DNA of 64,000 bases, taken from Sphingobacteriales bacterium 16-39-50 (GTDB lineage Bacteria > Bacteroidota > Bacteroidia > Sphingobacteriales > Sphingobacteriaceae). The notes under the pieces were generated by a model, which was not told where the DNA came from, searched no databases, and saw only the letters and a program-made list of their open reading frames with translations. Below, in pieces: positions 9,799-19,189 of this stretch; within the stretch, counting starts at the first letter, position 1, and every line of letters begins with the position of its first letter. A program made the translations under genes and the position numbers. Where the stretch lies: the NCBI GenBank assembly GCA_002257025.1, contig NCHA01000002.1:62001-126000 (forward strand), in the 5' to 3' direction.

Positions 9799-10080
9799 AT
9801 GGGAACACAGGTAGAGGAAGAAACACTAACGCTTGAGGAGGTTTTAGCAGCGTTAAAAGTTAATCATCGCCTGATTCTTTGGAATGATGATACCAATACA
9901 TTCGAACACGTTATTCACTGCCTCGTAAAATACCTCGACTACACTGAAAAACAGGCCGATAGAATCGCCTGGACTGTCCATAATGATGGGAAATGCACAA
10001 TCCTTGAAGGTTCATTTACTGAAGTTGAGGTTTACCGTAAAATACTTCAGCAGGAAGGCCTGACTGTTAGTGTAGAATAG
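9799..10080 (+). CDS. clpS: ATP-dependent Clp protease adaptor ClpS
   Basis: ClpS delivers N-degron substrates to ClpAP or ClpCP. The 93-residue protein has the N-end residue pocket: N29-D30-D31 and the conserved His in TVHNDGK (about H61). The gate position equivalent to E. coli Met40 is Phe35 (NDDTNTFEHV). That could alter selectivity for the first residue. The N-terminal extension is short. It stands alone between the RidA gene and the convergent PorP gene. Confidence 0.9.
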   Translation: MGTQVEEETLTLEEVLAALKVNHRLILWNDDTNTFEHVIHCLVKYLDYTEKQADRIAWTVHNDGKCTILEGSFTEVEVYRKILQQEGLTVSVE

Positions 10081-10133
10081 AAAACAGGATTTTTACGCTA
10101 ACTGAGTAAAAGCTTCCATTCCTATCGGGCTTT

Positions 10134-11069
10134 TTAAAAATAACATTTTGGGGTTGAGCTTGAATTCCTGGTAGAAAATCTGAAATTAAGAACAATTTCA
10201 TGCGATCCCCTTTCAACAGCTGCCAGTCTTGAGGTTGTAAAATCATATGAATATCCCAGCTGTAGATTTGGACTTAACTGTATCTCAGCAAGCAGATCCA
10301 CTGAATCCATAGAGCGTAATGAAGCCCCAAGCCAGATTGTTTCCTTAAAAAGAAAATTCGCATTCAAATCTATCTGAACTGGAGAACCGTTTACATATTT
10401 AATAAGCATATTTGGCTTGAACTTAATATCGGCTCCCATATCCATCAGGTATCCACCCTGTAGTAAATAATGCGGTTTGTAAGCCGTGGCAGATTGCTTT
10501 GCTGTACCCAAATCCCTGTAATAAAAAAAAGGTGATGAAAGACCGGCATAAAATTTCTGCGAAAACAGCATTAATCCAAATCCAAGATTCGCCCTCAGGG
10601 AATTTTGATCAGCAAAAACAGGATCCTGAGCTGCTGCAGGACTCCCGGACAGGCTGTATTGTCCCACATACTTTCCCAGTCCACCATTCAATCCCAGAGA
10701 AAAGTAAGTATTATCCCCAACAGCAACCTTATGAGCTACTGTACCCAAAAAGCCATTCTCGCTAATTACTTCACCAATCTGATCTCTCATAAATATTATG
10801 CCTGCTGATGTTCCTGATTGATTTATCGGGCTATGAACAGATATGGTTTGTGTATTGGGAGCACCTTTAAATCCTACCCACTGCTGCCTGGCGAGTGCCG
10901 TGACATTAATTGCATCATCTATTGAGGAGTATGCCGGATTGATCATTAATCCGTTAAACATATATTGTGTAAACATCGCCTTCTGCTGAGCAAAAACAGA
11001 AATTATACCACTGATGAAAAGCAGCAATGCAAGTAAAACAACTCTAATCTCCTGCGACTGGAATTTCAT
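10134..11069 (-). CDS. PorP/SprF family type IX secretion membrane protein
   Basis: PorP/SprF proteins are outer-membrane beta-barrels linked to type IX secretion or gliding, and many bacteria hold several paralogues. The 311-residue protein has a signal peptide ending near FAQQKA. The diagnostic N-terminal block of the family follows: FTQYMFNGLMINPAY, then RQQWVGFKGAP. The rest is beta-strand rich with aromatic ends. It is a single gene here, divergent from the ElyC-like gene. It is a good taxonomic marker for Bacteroidota; its specific secretion partner is not visible. Confidence 0.88.
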   Translation of the reverse strand: MKFQSQEIRVVLLALLLFISGIISVFAQQKAMFTQYMFNGLMINPAYSSIDDAINVTALARQQWVGFKGAPNTQTISVHSPINQSGTSAGIIFMRDQIGEVISENGFLGTVAHKVAVGDNTYFSLGLNGGLGKYVGQYSLSGSPAAAQDPVFADQNSLRANLGFGLMLFSQKFYAGLSSPFFYYRDLGTAKQSATAYKPHYLLQGGYLMDMGADIKFKPNMLIKYVNGSPVQIDLNANFLFKETIWLGASLRSMDSVDLLAEIQLSPNLQLGYSYDFTTSRLAAVERGSHEIVLNFRFSTRNSSSTPKCYF

Positions 11070-11342
11070 TAATTTGAACGATTGCGACTATTATTATTCT
11101 GATCCGGGTAATTACTATACCATTTCAACAATTGGAAGAAAATGATTCCTTCAAACTCAATCCCTATTAAAATCAAGCCTGAACTATTGTTCTTTTACGT
11201 TAAGAAAGGTGAAATAGTTACGATTTACGAATATAAATGGCATTCAGCACTAAATTTTAACCCTGACTTAATTCCTTAAATTTTTCCTTAATTTGTCTAC
11301 CTGAGTCGAAAATCTCATTGGTTACTATTTAATTTCAAAGAC

Positions 11343-12098
11343 ATGTTTTTCTACTTATCAAAGGTCCTTACCTTCCTGATCTCGCCAACAGTCATTATCC
11401 TGGGTATTTTGATTCTGGCTTTGACTGTTAATAAACCAGCCCTGCGAAGAAATTTGCTCATCGCTTCTTTGGGCTTACTTCTGTTCTTCAGCAACCCATT
11501 TATAATTAATCAATTATTGAAATACTGGGAACCAAAAAGTAATATGAATAAAAGTGAAGTTTATGATACAGGAATAATACTCAGTGGGTTCATGGGCCGG
11601 GATAAAGAAAGTGGCAGGCTTAGCTTTGGAGAAGGTGCAGACAGGCTGACCGAGGGTTTAATACAATATAGAAAGGGCCGGATAAAAACAATAATAATTA
11701 GTGGGGGTAGTGGAAGTCTGGTAGATGACACGCGTGAATCAGTCCTTGCTAAATCATTTTTAACAGAAAATTGCAATGTGCCTGACTCAGTAGTTATTAT
11801 TGACACCATATCGAGGAATACCTATGAAAATGCTGTTGAATCTAAAAAAATAATGAATGCAGCAGGACTAAGAACCGCAATCATGATCACTTCTGCATGG
11901 CATATGAGACGCGCAGAAGGATGTTTCAAGAAAGTTGGTTTGGAAGTTGATATACATCCAGTTGATGGGATGTACCATGGCCAGGGTTCTACTCCATCTG
12001 ATCTATTTATCCCGCATACCCGGAATATAGTTCGATGGGAAAACCTAATGCATGAGATTGCAGGGATTATAATCTATAAATTACAGGGATATAATTAA
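11343..12098 (+). CDS. ElyC/SanA/YdcF-family (DUF218) membrane protein
   Basis: A 251-residue protein with two N-terminal membrane helices (about 5-27 and 35-52) and a soluble DUF218 domain. Conserved segments are GIILSG, TIIISGGSG, SRNTYENAVESKKI and ITSAWHMRRA. The layout (two helices plus domain) resembles ElyC, which is involved in envelope precursor metabolism in E. coli. The active role here is not known. It is preceded by a 273-bp divergent spacer in which I see no strong signal. Confidence 0.8.
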   Translation: MFFYLSKVLTFLISPTVIILGILILALTVNKPALRRNLLIASLGLLLFFSNPFIINQLLKYWEPKSNMNKSEVYDTGIILSGFMGRDKESGRLSFGEGADRLTEGLIQYRKGRIKTIIISGGSGSLVDDTRESVLAKSFLTENCNVPDSVVIIDTISRNTYENAVESKKIMNAAGLRTAIMITSAWHMRRAEGCFKKVGLEVDIHPVDGMYHGQGSTPSDLFIPHTRNIVRWENLMHEIAGIIIYKLQGYN

Positions 12099-12118
12099 TT
12101 TGCAGGGATAGGAAGTTA

Positions 12119-13258
12119 TTATTTAGACGTCCGTTTCCTCAATTGTATCAGCCCCTCGTTATTTACACTGTAAACCTGCTCATCACTGCTGATAAAGACC
12201 ATAAACTGATGTGTACCTGCTTCCATCCAAAGCTTGTTTTCTTTCCCTTCAACAGGAAATATTAGTTGAGTGACCCCTAATTTACCCAGATCGGATGCAT
12301 AGGCCTTATGTTTCTGATAATAATCCTGCTGCAAATAGTATACATACCATAGATACTTCTTTTGCTCTTCACTGTAAGGGATAGTAAATGAATTTTTAGA
12401 ATCTCCGGATAGTTGTTTGCTGAAATGAAGATAAGCCCAGCGCTCAGGAAAATGCATATTTATTACACCTTGCGACGACCAGACCCAATTAAATTCTGGT
12501 AGATTCCTGCCATCAGCTCCTTTCAATTTGATATATTTTCCATCTTTGATTTCAGTTTTCCATTGCACTCTCGAAAAATTGATTCTCCAGAAATCACCAT
12601 CAACGGGAACTTTAGCAGAATTAGCGATGCTTACTGCCCAAAACGGGATAAATAACTCAACAGTCCAGCCCTTATCAATATCTGATGGATTGTTTAGGGT
12701 CCCCTGAACGTCCACTGCCCATTTCATACCGGGAGCATTATACGTGATCATTGCTCCGCTGCCATTACGGTATGGTTTAGTCATGAACAAATCGAACATA
12801 GTATTTAAGGCATTTACCTCGAACTCATAATAACGGTGAGTATCATTGTCGGGATCAATAAATACTTCAAAATCATTGTCATAAAAAACGATATCATCAT
12901 AATTCTTTAAATATGCCCAAACATGAGGATCCAGGAGTTCAGCTGCAATATATAATCCTTTGTTATCCCAGGTCATCTTTGCTCTGGTATTCCAGATCGG
13001 CAGAGGTTTTCGTTCAGCTTCAATATCCCTGAAATTTTCTGTCCATTCCACATTTTTCCAAACCTCATCATCCAGTTTACCATCGATTTTTGGTGACTCG
13101 GAATTAAAAAATACGGTATATTTCCTTGGAGTAGATAATAAATCCTCTTTACCTGAAAATTTTGGCTGTGCCTTAACAGAAGATATAGTCATTAAAGTCA
13201 GAAGACCTGAAAACAGCAAATAAATTTTTTTTTTAGGATAAAAAATTTTGATGTCCAT
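12119..13258 (-). CDS. Secreted carbohydrate-binding (CBM9-like) protein
   Basis: A 379-residue exported protein with a signal peptide ending near SSVKAQ. It contains the CBM9/DOMON-like signature PKIDGKLDDEVWKNVEW followed by AKMTWDNKGLYIAAELLDP and the FIDPDNDTHRYYEFEVNA block. Such proteins are frequent in Bacteroidota, often with degradative genes. Here it is isolated, convergent with the ElyC-like gene and without a SusC/SusD pair. The ligand is unknown. Confidence 0.75.
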   Translation of the reverse strand: MDIKIFYPKKKIYLLFSGLLTLMTISSVKAQPKFSGKEDLLSTPRKYTVFFNSESPKIDGKLDDEVWKNVEWTENFRDIEAERKPLPIWNTRAKMTWDNKGLYIAAELLDPHVWAYLKNYDDIVFYDNDFEVFIDPDNDTHRYYEFEVNALNTMFDLFMTKPYRNGSGAMITYNAPGMKWAVDVQGTLNNPSDIDKGWTVELFIPFWAVSIANSAKVPVDGDFWRINFSRVQWKTEIKDGKYIKLKGADGRNLPEFNWVWSSQGVINMHFPERWAYLHFSKQLSGDSKNSFTIPYSEEQKKYLWYVYYLQQDYYQKHKAYASDLGKLGVTQLIFPVEGKENKLWMEAGTHQFMVFISSDEQVYSVNNEGLIQLRKRTSK

Positions 13259-13488
13259 ATTTTAACTCTACAAATTTGAGAATTGGAAATTAAGAAGATT
13301 TTTGATGATTCAGAACTATCAACGAAATATATAAATCATTCTAAACAATTGTGGGTATCCAATTAATAAGAACAAAATACCTGAACCAAAGCTGCCAAAA
13401 AACTGATGTTCAAGCCTGTATAATTTTCATTCTTCTTGCTTTTTAATATCTTCGCAGTTCAGAACCAATTTTAAACAACCTTAAATTC

Positions 13489-15042
13489 ATGAAAAAATCA
13501 ATTAAGCTTTTAGCTATAGTTCTATTATTTTCAGGTAGCATAACATACGCCCAGAATAATGATCCGGTTGTACAAGGGATTATTAAAGAAGCCAGTCAAA
13601 ACTCACAATTAAAAAAACTTGCCCACGATCTTACCGATGGAATTGGCCCAAGGCTTGTTGGAACACCGCAAATGAAACAAGCCCACGATTGGGCGGTTGC
13701 AAAATATGAAAGCTGGGGAATTCCTGCAAAAAATGAGAAATGGGGAGAATGGCGAGGATGGGAACGAGGTATAACTCACATTGATATGATTCACCCACGT
13801 ACTGAATCGCTTGAGGGCATGCAGCTGGCATGGAGTGCTTCAACCCATGGTAAAACTGTTACTGCAGAAACAATTATTCTGGCAGACCTTCCCGACTCTA
13901 TTGCATTTCAAAACTGGTTACCTAATGTAAAAGGTAAATTCGTAATGATTTCTATGCAGCAGCCTACTGGAAGAGATGACAGAAACTGGGAAGAGTTCGC
14001 AACTAAAGAATCACTCGAAAAAATGAAGACTGAGCGCACTGCTGCAGTAAATGCATGGCGCAACCGTCTTAGCAAAACCGGACTTAGTCCGAAAGCATTG
14101 GCAATAGCCCTTGAAGATGCAGGAGCCGCAGGTATTTTTGCCTCAAACTGGTCTGCAGGATTTGGTGTAAATAAAATATTTGGTGCTCAAAGTACAAAGA
14201 TCCCAACCATTGATCTTTCTCTTGAAGATTACGGAATGCTATATCGTCTCACCGAATCAGGAGTTAATCCAAAGATTAATTTACGTGCAGATTCAAAACA
14301 ACTGGGTATGGTGCCCGTACTCAATACCATAGCTGAAATCAAGGGTACTGAGAAACCAGATGAGTATGTAGTCCTCTCTGCGCATTTCGATTCATGGGAT
14401 GGCGGCACAGGCGCTACAGATAATGCTACGGGAACAATAACCATGCTTGAAGCAATGAGAATCCTCAAAAAAGTTTATCCAAATCCAAAGAGGACTATTC
14501 TTGTTGGTCATTGGGGTAGTGAAGAACAAGGATTAAATGGATCCAGAGCATTCGTTGAGGACCACCCGGATATCGTCCGGAATATTCAGGCTTTGTTCAA
14601 TCAGGATAACGGAACCGGAAGGGTTGTTGATCTTTCGGGTCAGGGATTTTTACATGCTTACAGTTATTTGGGTAAATGGTTACAGGCTGTTCCTGATGAA
14701 ATCAGGTCAGAGATTAAAACCAACTTCCCCGGCACTCCTGCTAGTGGTGGATCTGACTACGCATCTTTTGTAGCTGCAGGTGTTCCTGCATTTTCATTAA
14801 GCTCATTAAGCTGGGCTTATGGAACTTATACATGGCATACCAACCGTGATACTTACGATAAGATTGTATTTGATGATGTTCAGAAAAATGCAATTCTAAC
14901 AGCAATCATGGCCTACAAAGCAAGTGAAGATCCAACACCTGCATCCCGCGAAAAAAGCATTCTCCCTGTTAGTCAAAGCACCGGCCAGCCAATGTCATGG
15001 CCTGCACAACGCAGCCCTATTCGCAAAGGTGGTGTGAATTAA
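13489..15042 (+). CDS. Secreted M28-family zinc aminopeptidase/carboxypeptidase
   Basis: A 517-residue protein with a signal peptide ending TYAQNN. The two-zinc M28 ligand set is complete: H299 and D311 (SAHFD, TDNATG), E345/E346 (GSEEQGLNGS), D373 (FNQDNG) and H450 (TWHTNRD). The N-terminal half contains a PA-like insertion region. It resembles the plasma glutamate carboxypeptidase group more than leucine aminopeptidases. A TATCTTCG element at 13447-13454 could be its -7 box. It is probably a periplasmic or secreted scavenging peptidase. Confidence 0.88.
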   Translation: MKKSIKLLAIVLLFSGSITYAQNNDPVVQGIIKEASQNSQLKKLAHDLTDGIGPRLVGTPQMKQAHDWAVAKYESWGIPAKNEKWGEWRGWERGITHIDMIHPRTESLEGMQLAWSASTHGKTVTAETIILADLPDSIAFQNWLPNVKGKFVMISMQQPTGRDDRNWEEFATKESLEKMKTERTAAVNAWRNRLSKTGLSPKALAIALEDAGAAGIFASNWSAGFGVNKIFGAQSTKIPTIDLSLEDYGMLYRLTESGVNPKINLRADSKQLGMVPVLNTIAEIKGTEKPDEYVVLSAHFDSWDGGTGATDNATGTITMLEAMRILKKVYPNPKRTILVGHWGSEEQGLNGSRAFVEDHPDIVRNIQALFNQDNGTGRVVDLSGQGFLHAYSYLGKWLQAVPDEIRSEIKTNFPGTPASGGSDYASFVAAGVPAFSLSSLSWAYGTYTWHTNRDTYDKIVFDDVQKNAILTAIMAYKASEDPTPASREKSILPVSQSTGQPMSWPAQRSPIRKGGVN

Positions 15043-15051
15043 AATAAATAT

Positions 15052-15087
15052 GCTGTTCGACATGTTCCGCAGGGCATGTCGAACAGC
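15052..15087. terminator. 13-bp perfect hairpin between convergent genes
   Basis: GCTGTTCGACATG at 15052-15064 pairs perfectly with CATGTCGAACAGC at 15075-15087 around a ten-base loop. It lies between the convergent peptidase and radical SAM genes. It lacks a T-run on the + strand, so it may be a bidirectional terminator or a dispersed palindromic element rather than a classic intrinsic terminator. Confidence 0.6.
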
Positions 15088-15097
15088 TAATTAGCGA

Positions 15098-17293
15098 TTA
15101 TATTACCAGTAAACCGTTTTGCCTCAAACTATTTATTGCCTTTCCATACCAAAATGGTTCAAAATCTACTTCTAGGAAAGTTTCAAAATCTATTTTTGCC
15201 TTTTTAAAGGTCATCATTTCTGCATTTTCAGGACCTGCAAGAGTCAAGAATTTAATCAGCCAATCAGCCTGGGCTTTTTCGACCTGAATGTTAAAACTCC
15301 CTTTCTTATCAAAGAATTTTAACTCGGCCATTTCCCACTGCCTGCCTTTTTTACTTTTGGTAAAATAATCGATTACAGGCTTTGTCCCGAGCCATACTAT
15401 TTTTGCATCGGGTTTAAGCAGGAATGACTCTTCCTTAGAAAGAGACTTCATAATAAATTCAGGATCAACCTTAGTCTTTGGTACCTTATGTTCAAACCAT
15501 TCCTGCAAAGGGTAATCAAAACAGATTCCATGCATATAATTAAACAAGGATTTCTTTAAACCATAACTAAAGAGTTCATGGTCAGTTCCACTTTTATCAA
15601 TGTGAACTATATCATTATTTGCAAAGCTGCCACTTGTACTGCATGCTTTTTCAACTTTGAACTTTTCGGGATACATCCCCACCGGACTATGAGCTGTCAT
15701 TGCAAACTGATGCCAGAATGCCGACTGAAGAACTCCTGCCTCAAACATTTGTCTTACCATTTCCAGTGAATCGATGGTCTCCTGAGCAGTTTGGGTAGGG
15801 AAGCCATACATCAGATAAGCATGAACCATAATGCCTGCTTCAGTAAAATTATGACAGACATTGGCTACCTGTTCAACTGTTACACCTTTTTGGATCAATT
15901 CCAGCAGGCGATCGGATGCCACTTCGAGTCCGCCGGATATTGCGATACAGCCTGATGCTTTTAACAGTAAACAAAGATCCCTTGTAAAACTCTTCTCAAA
16001 TCGAATGTTAGTCCACCATGTTACAGTCAGCTTTCTCCTGATAATCTCTAAAGCAAGTGATCTCATTAAGGCGGGTGGTGCAGCTTCATCAACAAAATGA
16101 AACCCACGCTCCCCCGTTTGTGCTATCATTTCCTCCATCCTGTCGCAGAGCAGACCGGCCGCAACAGGCTCATAAACCTTAATATAGTCAAGTGAAATAT
16201 CGCAAAAAGTACATTTCCCCCAATAGCAGCCATGAGCCATCGTCAGCTTGTTCCACCTACCGTCGCTCCACATGCGGTGCATTGGGTTGACCACCTCAAT
16301 AACCGAAATATATTTATCAAGCAGCAGGTCACTATAATCAGGTGTACCTACATCAAACTGCTTGTAATCAGGAGAAATACTACCATTGCAATACTTCAGC
16401 TTTGAATCAACCATTGCGAAAGTCCGTTTCAGCTCATTCAAACTACGTTTTCCATCTAAATATTCACAAAGATGCTCCATTGGAGCTTCCCCGTCATCCA
16501 GGCAGATAAAATCAAGGAATTCAAATACCCTGACATCCGACACCGAGCGCAATTCAGTATTCGGGAAACCACCCCCCATTGCGACCTTAACTTCAGGATA
16601 GTGCAACTTCAGCCATTGTGCAATCCGAAAAGCAGAATAAAGGTTTCCGGGAAATGGAACTGCGAGCGACACAAGCTCAGGTTTCAACTTTTTCATCTTC
16701 TCTTCCAGAACAAGCAAAAGCATGTTATCGATAAATGTCTTATCAAGTTGTAAGGCTCCGTATAATTCATCAAAACTGGATGCAGAACGTCCCAAACGCT
16801 CAGCATATCTGCTGAATCCAAAATGGGGATCGATGCACTCAACAATAAGATCGGAAATATCCTCAAGGTATAGGGTCGCCAGGTGTTTTGCTTTATCCTG
16901 GGTACCCATAGTACCAAATGCCCAGTCGAGATCGTCCAGCTGTTCAAATCGTGAAGCTTCCGGCAGAAAATCCTCCTGACAAATCAGATGTGAAAGCGTT
17001 GGATTATGACCCTGCAGGAATGATATAACCGCATCAATAGTATTAATGTAATGTGATTTGAGAGCTATTATTCGCCTTGAATTTTCTGAAAAAGTATCTG
17101 TGTGTATGATGTGATTGAACAAGTCTTCCAATCCGGATCTGGAAAACAGCCTCAAAATGACTTCAATTCCAAGATCAGCCTGATATGATGAAATGTTTTT
17201 CGTGTTAAGGAATCCCTTTAGATATGCCGTAGCGGGGTATGGCGTATTCAACTGCGTAAAGGGTGGGGTTAGTAAAAATACCTTTGTTGCCAA
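15098..17293 (-). CDS. B12-binding-type radical SAM protein with CX4CX2C motif
   Basis: A 731-residue protein with an N-terminal region like the B12-binding radical SAM family (FLLTPPFTQLNTPYPATAYLKGFL; later VAMGGGFPNTE) and a radical SAM core starting near residue 350. The cluster motif reads C356-YWGK-C361-TF-C364, one residue longer than the canonical CX3CX2C. The GGLEVAS and LMYGFPTQT segments fit the SAM barrel. A roughly 200-residue C-terminal domain follows. Substrate is unknown; methyltransfer or bond rearrangement is typical for the family. It is a single gene with no obvious partner. Confidence 0.8.
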   Translation of the reverse strand: MATKVFLLTPPFTQLNTPYPATAYLKGFLNTKNISSYQADLGIEVILRLFSRSGLEDLFNHIIHTDTFSENSRRIIALKSHYINTIDAVISFLQGHNPTLSHLICQEDFLPEASRFEQLDDLDWAFGTMGTQDKAKHLATLYLEDISDLIVECIDPHFGFSRYAERLGRSASSFDELYGALQLDKTFIDNMLLLVLEEKMKKLKPELVSLAVPFPGNLYSAFRIAQWLKLHYPEVKVAMGGGFPNTELRSVSDVRVFEFLDFICLDDGEAPMEHLCEYLDGKRSLNELKRTFAMVDSKLKYCNGSISPDYKQFDVGTPDYSDLLLDKYISVIEVVNPMHRMWSDGRWNKLTMAHGCYWGKCTFCDISLDYIKVYEPVAAGLLCDRMEEMIAQTGERGFHFVDEAAPPALMRSLALEIIRRKLTVTWWTNIRFEKSFTRDLCLLLKASGCIAISGGLEVASDRLLELIQKGVTVEQVANVCHNFTEAGIMVHAYLMYGFPTQTAQETIDSLEMVRQMFEAGVLQSAFWHQFAMTAHSPVGMYPEKFKVEKACSTSGSFANNDIVHIDKSGTDHELFSYGLKKSLFNYMHGICFDYPLQEWFEHKVPKTKVDPEFIMKSLSKEESFLLKPDAKIVWLGTKPVIDYFTKSKKGRQWEMAELKFFDKKGSFNIQVEKAQADWLIKFLTLAGPENAEMMTFKKAKIDFETFLEVDFEPFWYGKAINSLRQNGLLVI

Positions 17294-17330
17294 ATCCTGA
17301 AATTTTAAACCCTAATATTTTGCACAAAAA

Positions 17331-18092
17331 TTAATGATACAACTTTAGGCTATGATTGATCCCTAGACTTGCAATATTACGATTTAAATACTCGACTCCC
17401 GAAATACGTTGCTGATAGAGGTTAATATAACCCAGCTCGACCGTCAGATTTTTGACCAATTGATAATTTAGTCCGGCATAAAACCGGTTCTGATCAAACG
17501 AATTAAAAAGTATGCCATTATGGGTATTGACATAAATCCCATCACTTAGTTTTAAAAATATATCATGCTTATGATTTTTCGAATTGATTAATTTACATTC
17601 AAGAGCTAACATATAAGAAATCCTTTCCACAAATCTGTATCCATCAATCAATGAATCATCCTGCTTCTTGTGGATAAACCGCTCTTCCATCCGGTAGCGG
17701 TGAATTAATTCAATAGATCTAAACTTGTGACCAAAAGCAAAATCGTGATTGAGCCGTATCTCAGGAACTATTAACGTACTTAAAAACTCTGGATCACTTG
17801 GAGAATTTAAATAATAGGCAATTCCATTCCTAAAATTAAAATTTTCAAATGGCTCAAAACCTATCTGTGATTTCAAGAACATCTGTGATTGCCTGACAGG
17901 ATCAGTATAAATGCGTTCCTGAACTTCAAGGTTTAAAGTCCATTTTGGCGAAAGTTCAAAATCAGATGAAAAAGATGCAACAGCAAGGCTTTGCCGGATA
18001 ACATCTTTCCGGAAATCCTGAGCATATACAGAATACGAGACTAACAGGAAGGATATAATCTTAAAAAGGATCCCAGCAGATCTCAGAAACAT
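17331..18092 (-). CDS. DUF2490-family outer-membrane beta-barrel protein
   Basis: A 253-residue exported protein with a signal peptide ending SVYAQDF. The alternating polar/aromatic strands and the segment SPKWTLNLEVQERIYTD followed by FRNGIAYYL are as in DUF2490. Family members are predicted small barrels of unknown function. It lies 37 bp upstream of the radical SAM gene on the same strand. Confidence 0.72.
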   Translation of the reverse strand: MFLRSAGILFKIISFLLVSYSVYAQDFRKDVIRQSLAVASFSSDFELSPKWTLNLEVQERIYTDPVRQSQMFLKSQIGFEPFENFNFRNGIAYYLNSPSDPEFLSTLIVPEIRLNHDFAFGHKFRSIELIHRYRMEERFIHKKQDDSLIDGYRFVERISYMLALECKLINSKNHKHDIFLKLSDGIYVNTHNGILFNSFDQNRFYAGLNYQLVKNLTVELGYINLYQQRISGVEYLNRNIASLGINHSLKLYH

Positions 18093-18235
18093 AGCAACAA
18101 ATATTGTCTGAAAATAATCATTGGTTTTGAAAATTGAATAGGATAAGTATCAGATAACAAATAAATTACCTGAAATCAGCTAAGGTTAAATAACTAATCA
18201 AGCCTGACATCAGGATTCAATAGTTAACAGTTTAG

Positions 18236-18243
18236 TATCTTTG
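18236..18243 (+). promoter_or_regulatory. Bacteroidota -7 promoter element before the CvfB gene
   Basis: TATCTTTG matches TAnnTTTG perfectly and lies 20 bp before the start codon at 18264, giving a short leader. No clear -33 element is seen. Confidence 0.55.
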
Positions 18244-18263
18244 TAAAATATTAAATTACAATC

Positions 18264-19106
18264 ATGGTAGAGATCGGCAAATTCAATGAGCTAAGGTTTA
18301 TAAAAAAGACTGAAAATGGTCTCATCTTGACTGAAGGGGAGAAAGAAGTTCTGCTACCCTACGTCTATGCTCCGGAAGGCGCAGAGATTGGCGACAACCT
18401 TCATGTTTTTGTTTATATCCACAGTGATGGCCGTTTAATGGCTACCACAGAAACTCCTATAGCCCAGGTTGATGAATTTGCTTTTCTGGAGGTTGTTGAT
18501 GAAAATGAAAATGGTGCGTTCATGGATATGGGCATAGGTAAGGATGTTTTTGTGCCTAACAAAGAGCAAAAGCGCCCAATGAAGATTGGACAGAAATATG
18601 TTGTGTTCCTTTACAATGATGAGAAAACCGAACGCATTACAGCCTCTTCATATCTGAGTGATTTTATTAATCAGGATGAACATGATTTTGAAGAGGGAGA
18701 TGAGGTAAGGCTGCTGATTACGGATGAAAGTGACCTCGGATTCAGTGCCATTATCAACCAACGATTCATGGGACTTCTTTACCGGAATGAAGTTTTTGAA
18801 GACCTGAAACCCGGTGATCAGAAACGTGGATTTATAAAAAAGATTCGGGAAGGAAATAAAATCGATCTTAGTCTGCAGGTAATCGGCTTCAAACATATTC
18901 TTGATCTGAAAGATAGCCTAATGATTGATCTTGAGGAAAGTAATGGATCTATTCTCTTAGGTGATAAAAGCTCACCTGAAGATATTTACAATCGGTTAAA
19001 GATTAGTAAAAAGGCATTCAAAAAAGCTATTGGGAGCCTTTATAAGGAACGTCTAATCACAATATCTGACCATGAGATAAAACTAGTCCCGAAAGAGAAG
19101 GTCTGA
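18264..19106 (+). CDS. CvfB-family S1-like RNA-binding protein
   Basis: A 280-residue protein with the CvfB arrangement: several S1-type OB folds (N-terminal about 1-60, then FLEVVDENENGAFMDMGIGKDVFVP near 75-100, and a third near 145-210), closed by a winged-helix domain (SPEDIYNRLKISKKAFKKAIGSLYKERLI). CvfB affects RNA stability and virulence in staphylococci; its role in Bacteroidota is unknown. It has its own -7 element. Confidence 0.85.
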   Translation: MVEIGKFNELRFIKKTENGLILTEGEKEVLLPYVYAPEGAEIGDNLHVFVYIHSDGRLMATTETPIAQVDEFAFLEVVDENENGAFMDMGIGKDVFVPNKEQKRPMKIGQKYVVFLYNDEKTERITASSYLSDFINQDEHDFEEGDEVRLLITDESDLGFSAIINQRFMGLLYRNEVFEDLKPGDQKRGFIKKIREGNKIDLSLQVIGFKHILDLKDSLMIDLEESNGSILLGDKSSPEDIYNRLKISKKAFKKAIGSLYKERLITISDHEIKLVPKEKV

Positions 19107-19189
19107 TTATGGAGGTCTGATGCTTGTTTTTCTCAGAAAAAAGTCTTATCATTAGTAGGTATATCCAATATCTATTAAAAAATAATCCA

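Noticed and set aside
18093-18263. ATAAC...TTAC words before the CvfB gene as a further regulon site
   Set aside because: Half-sites are incomplete and the spacing does not match the 33-bp geometry.
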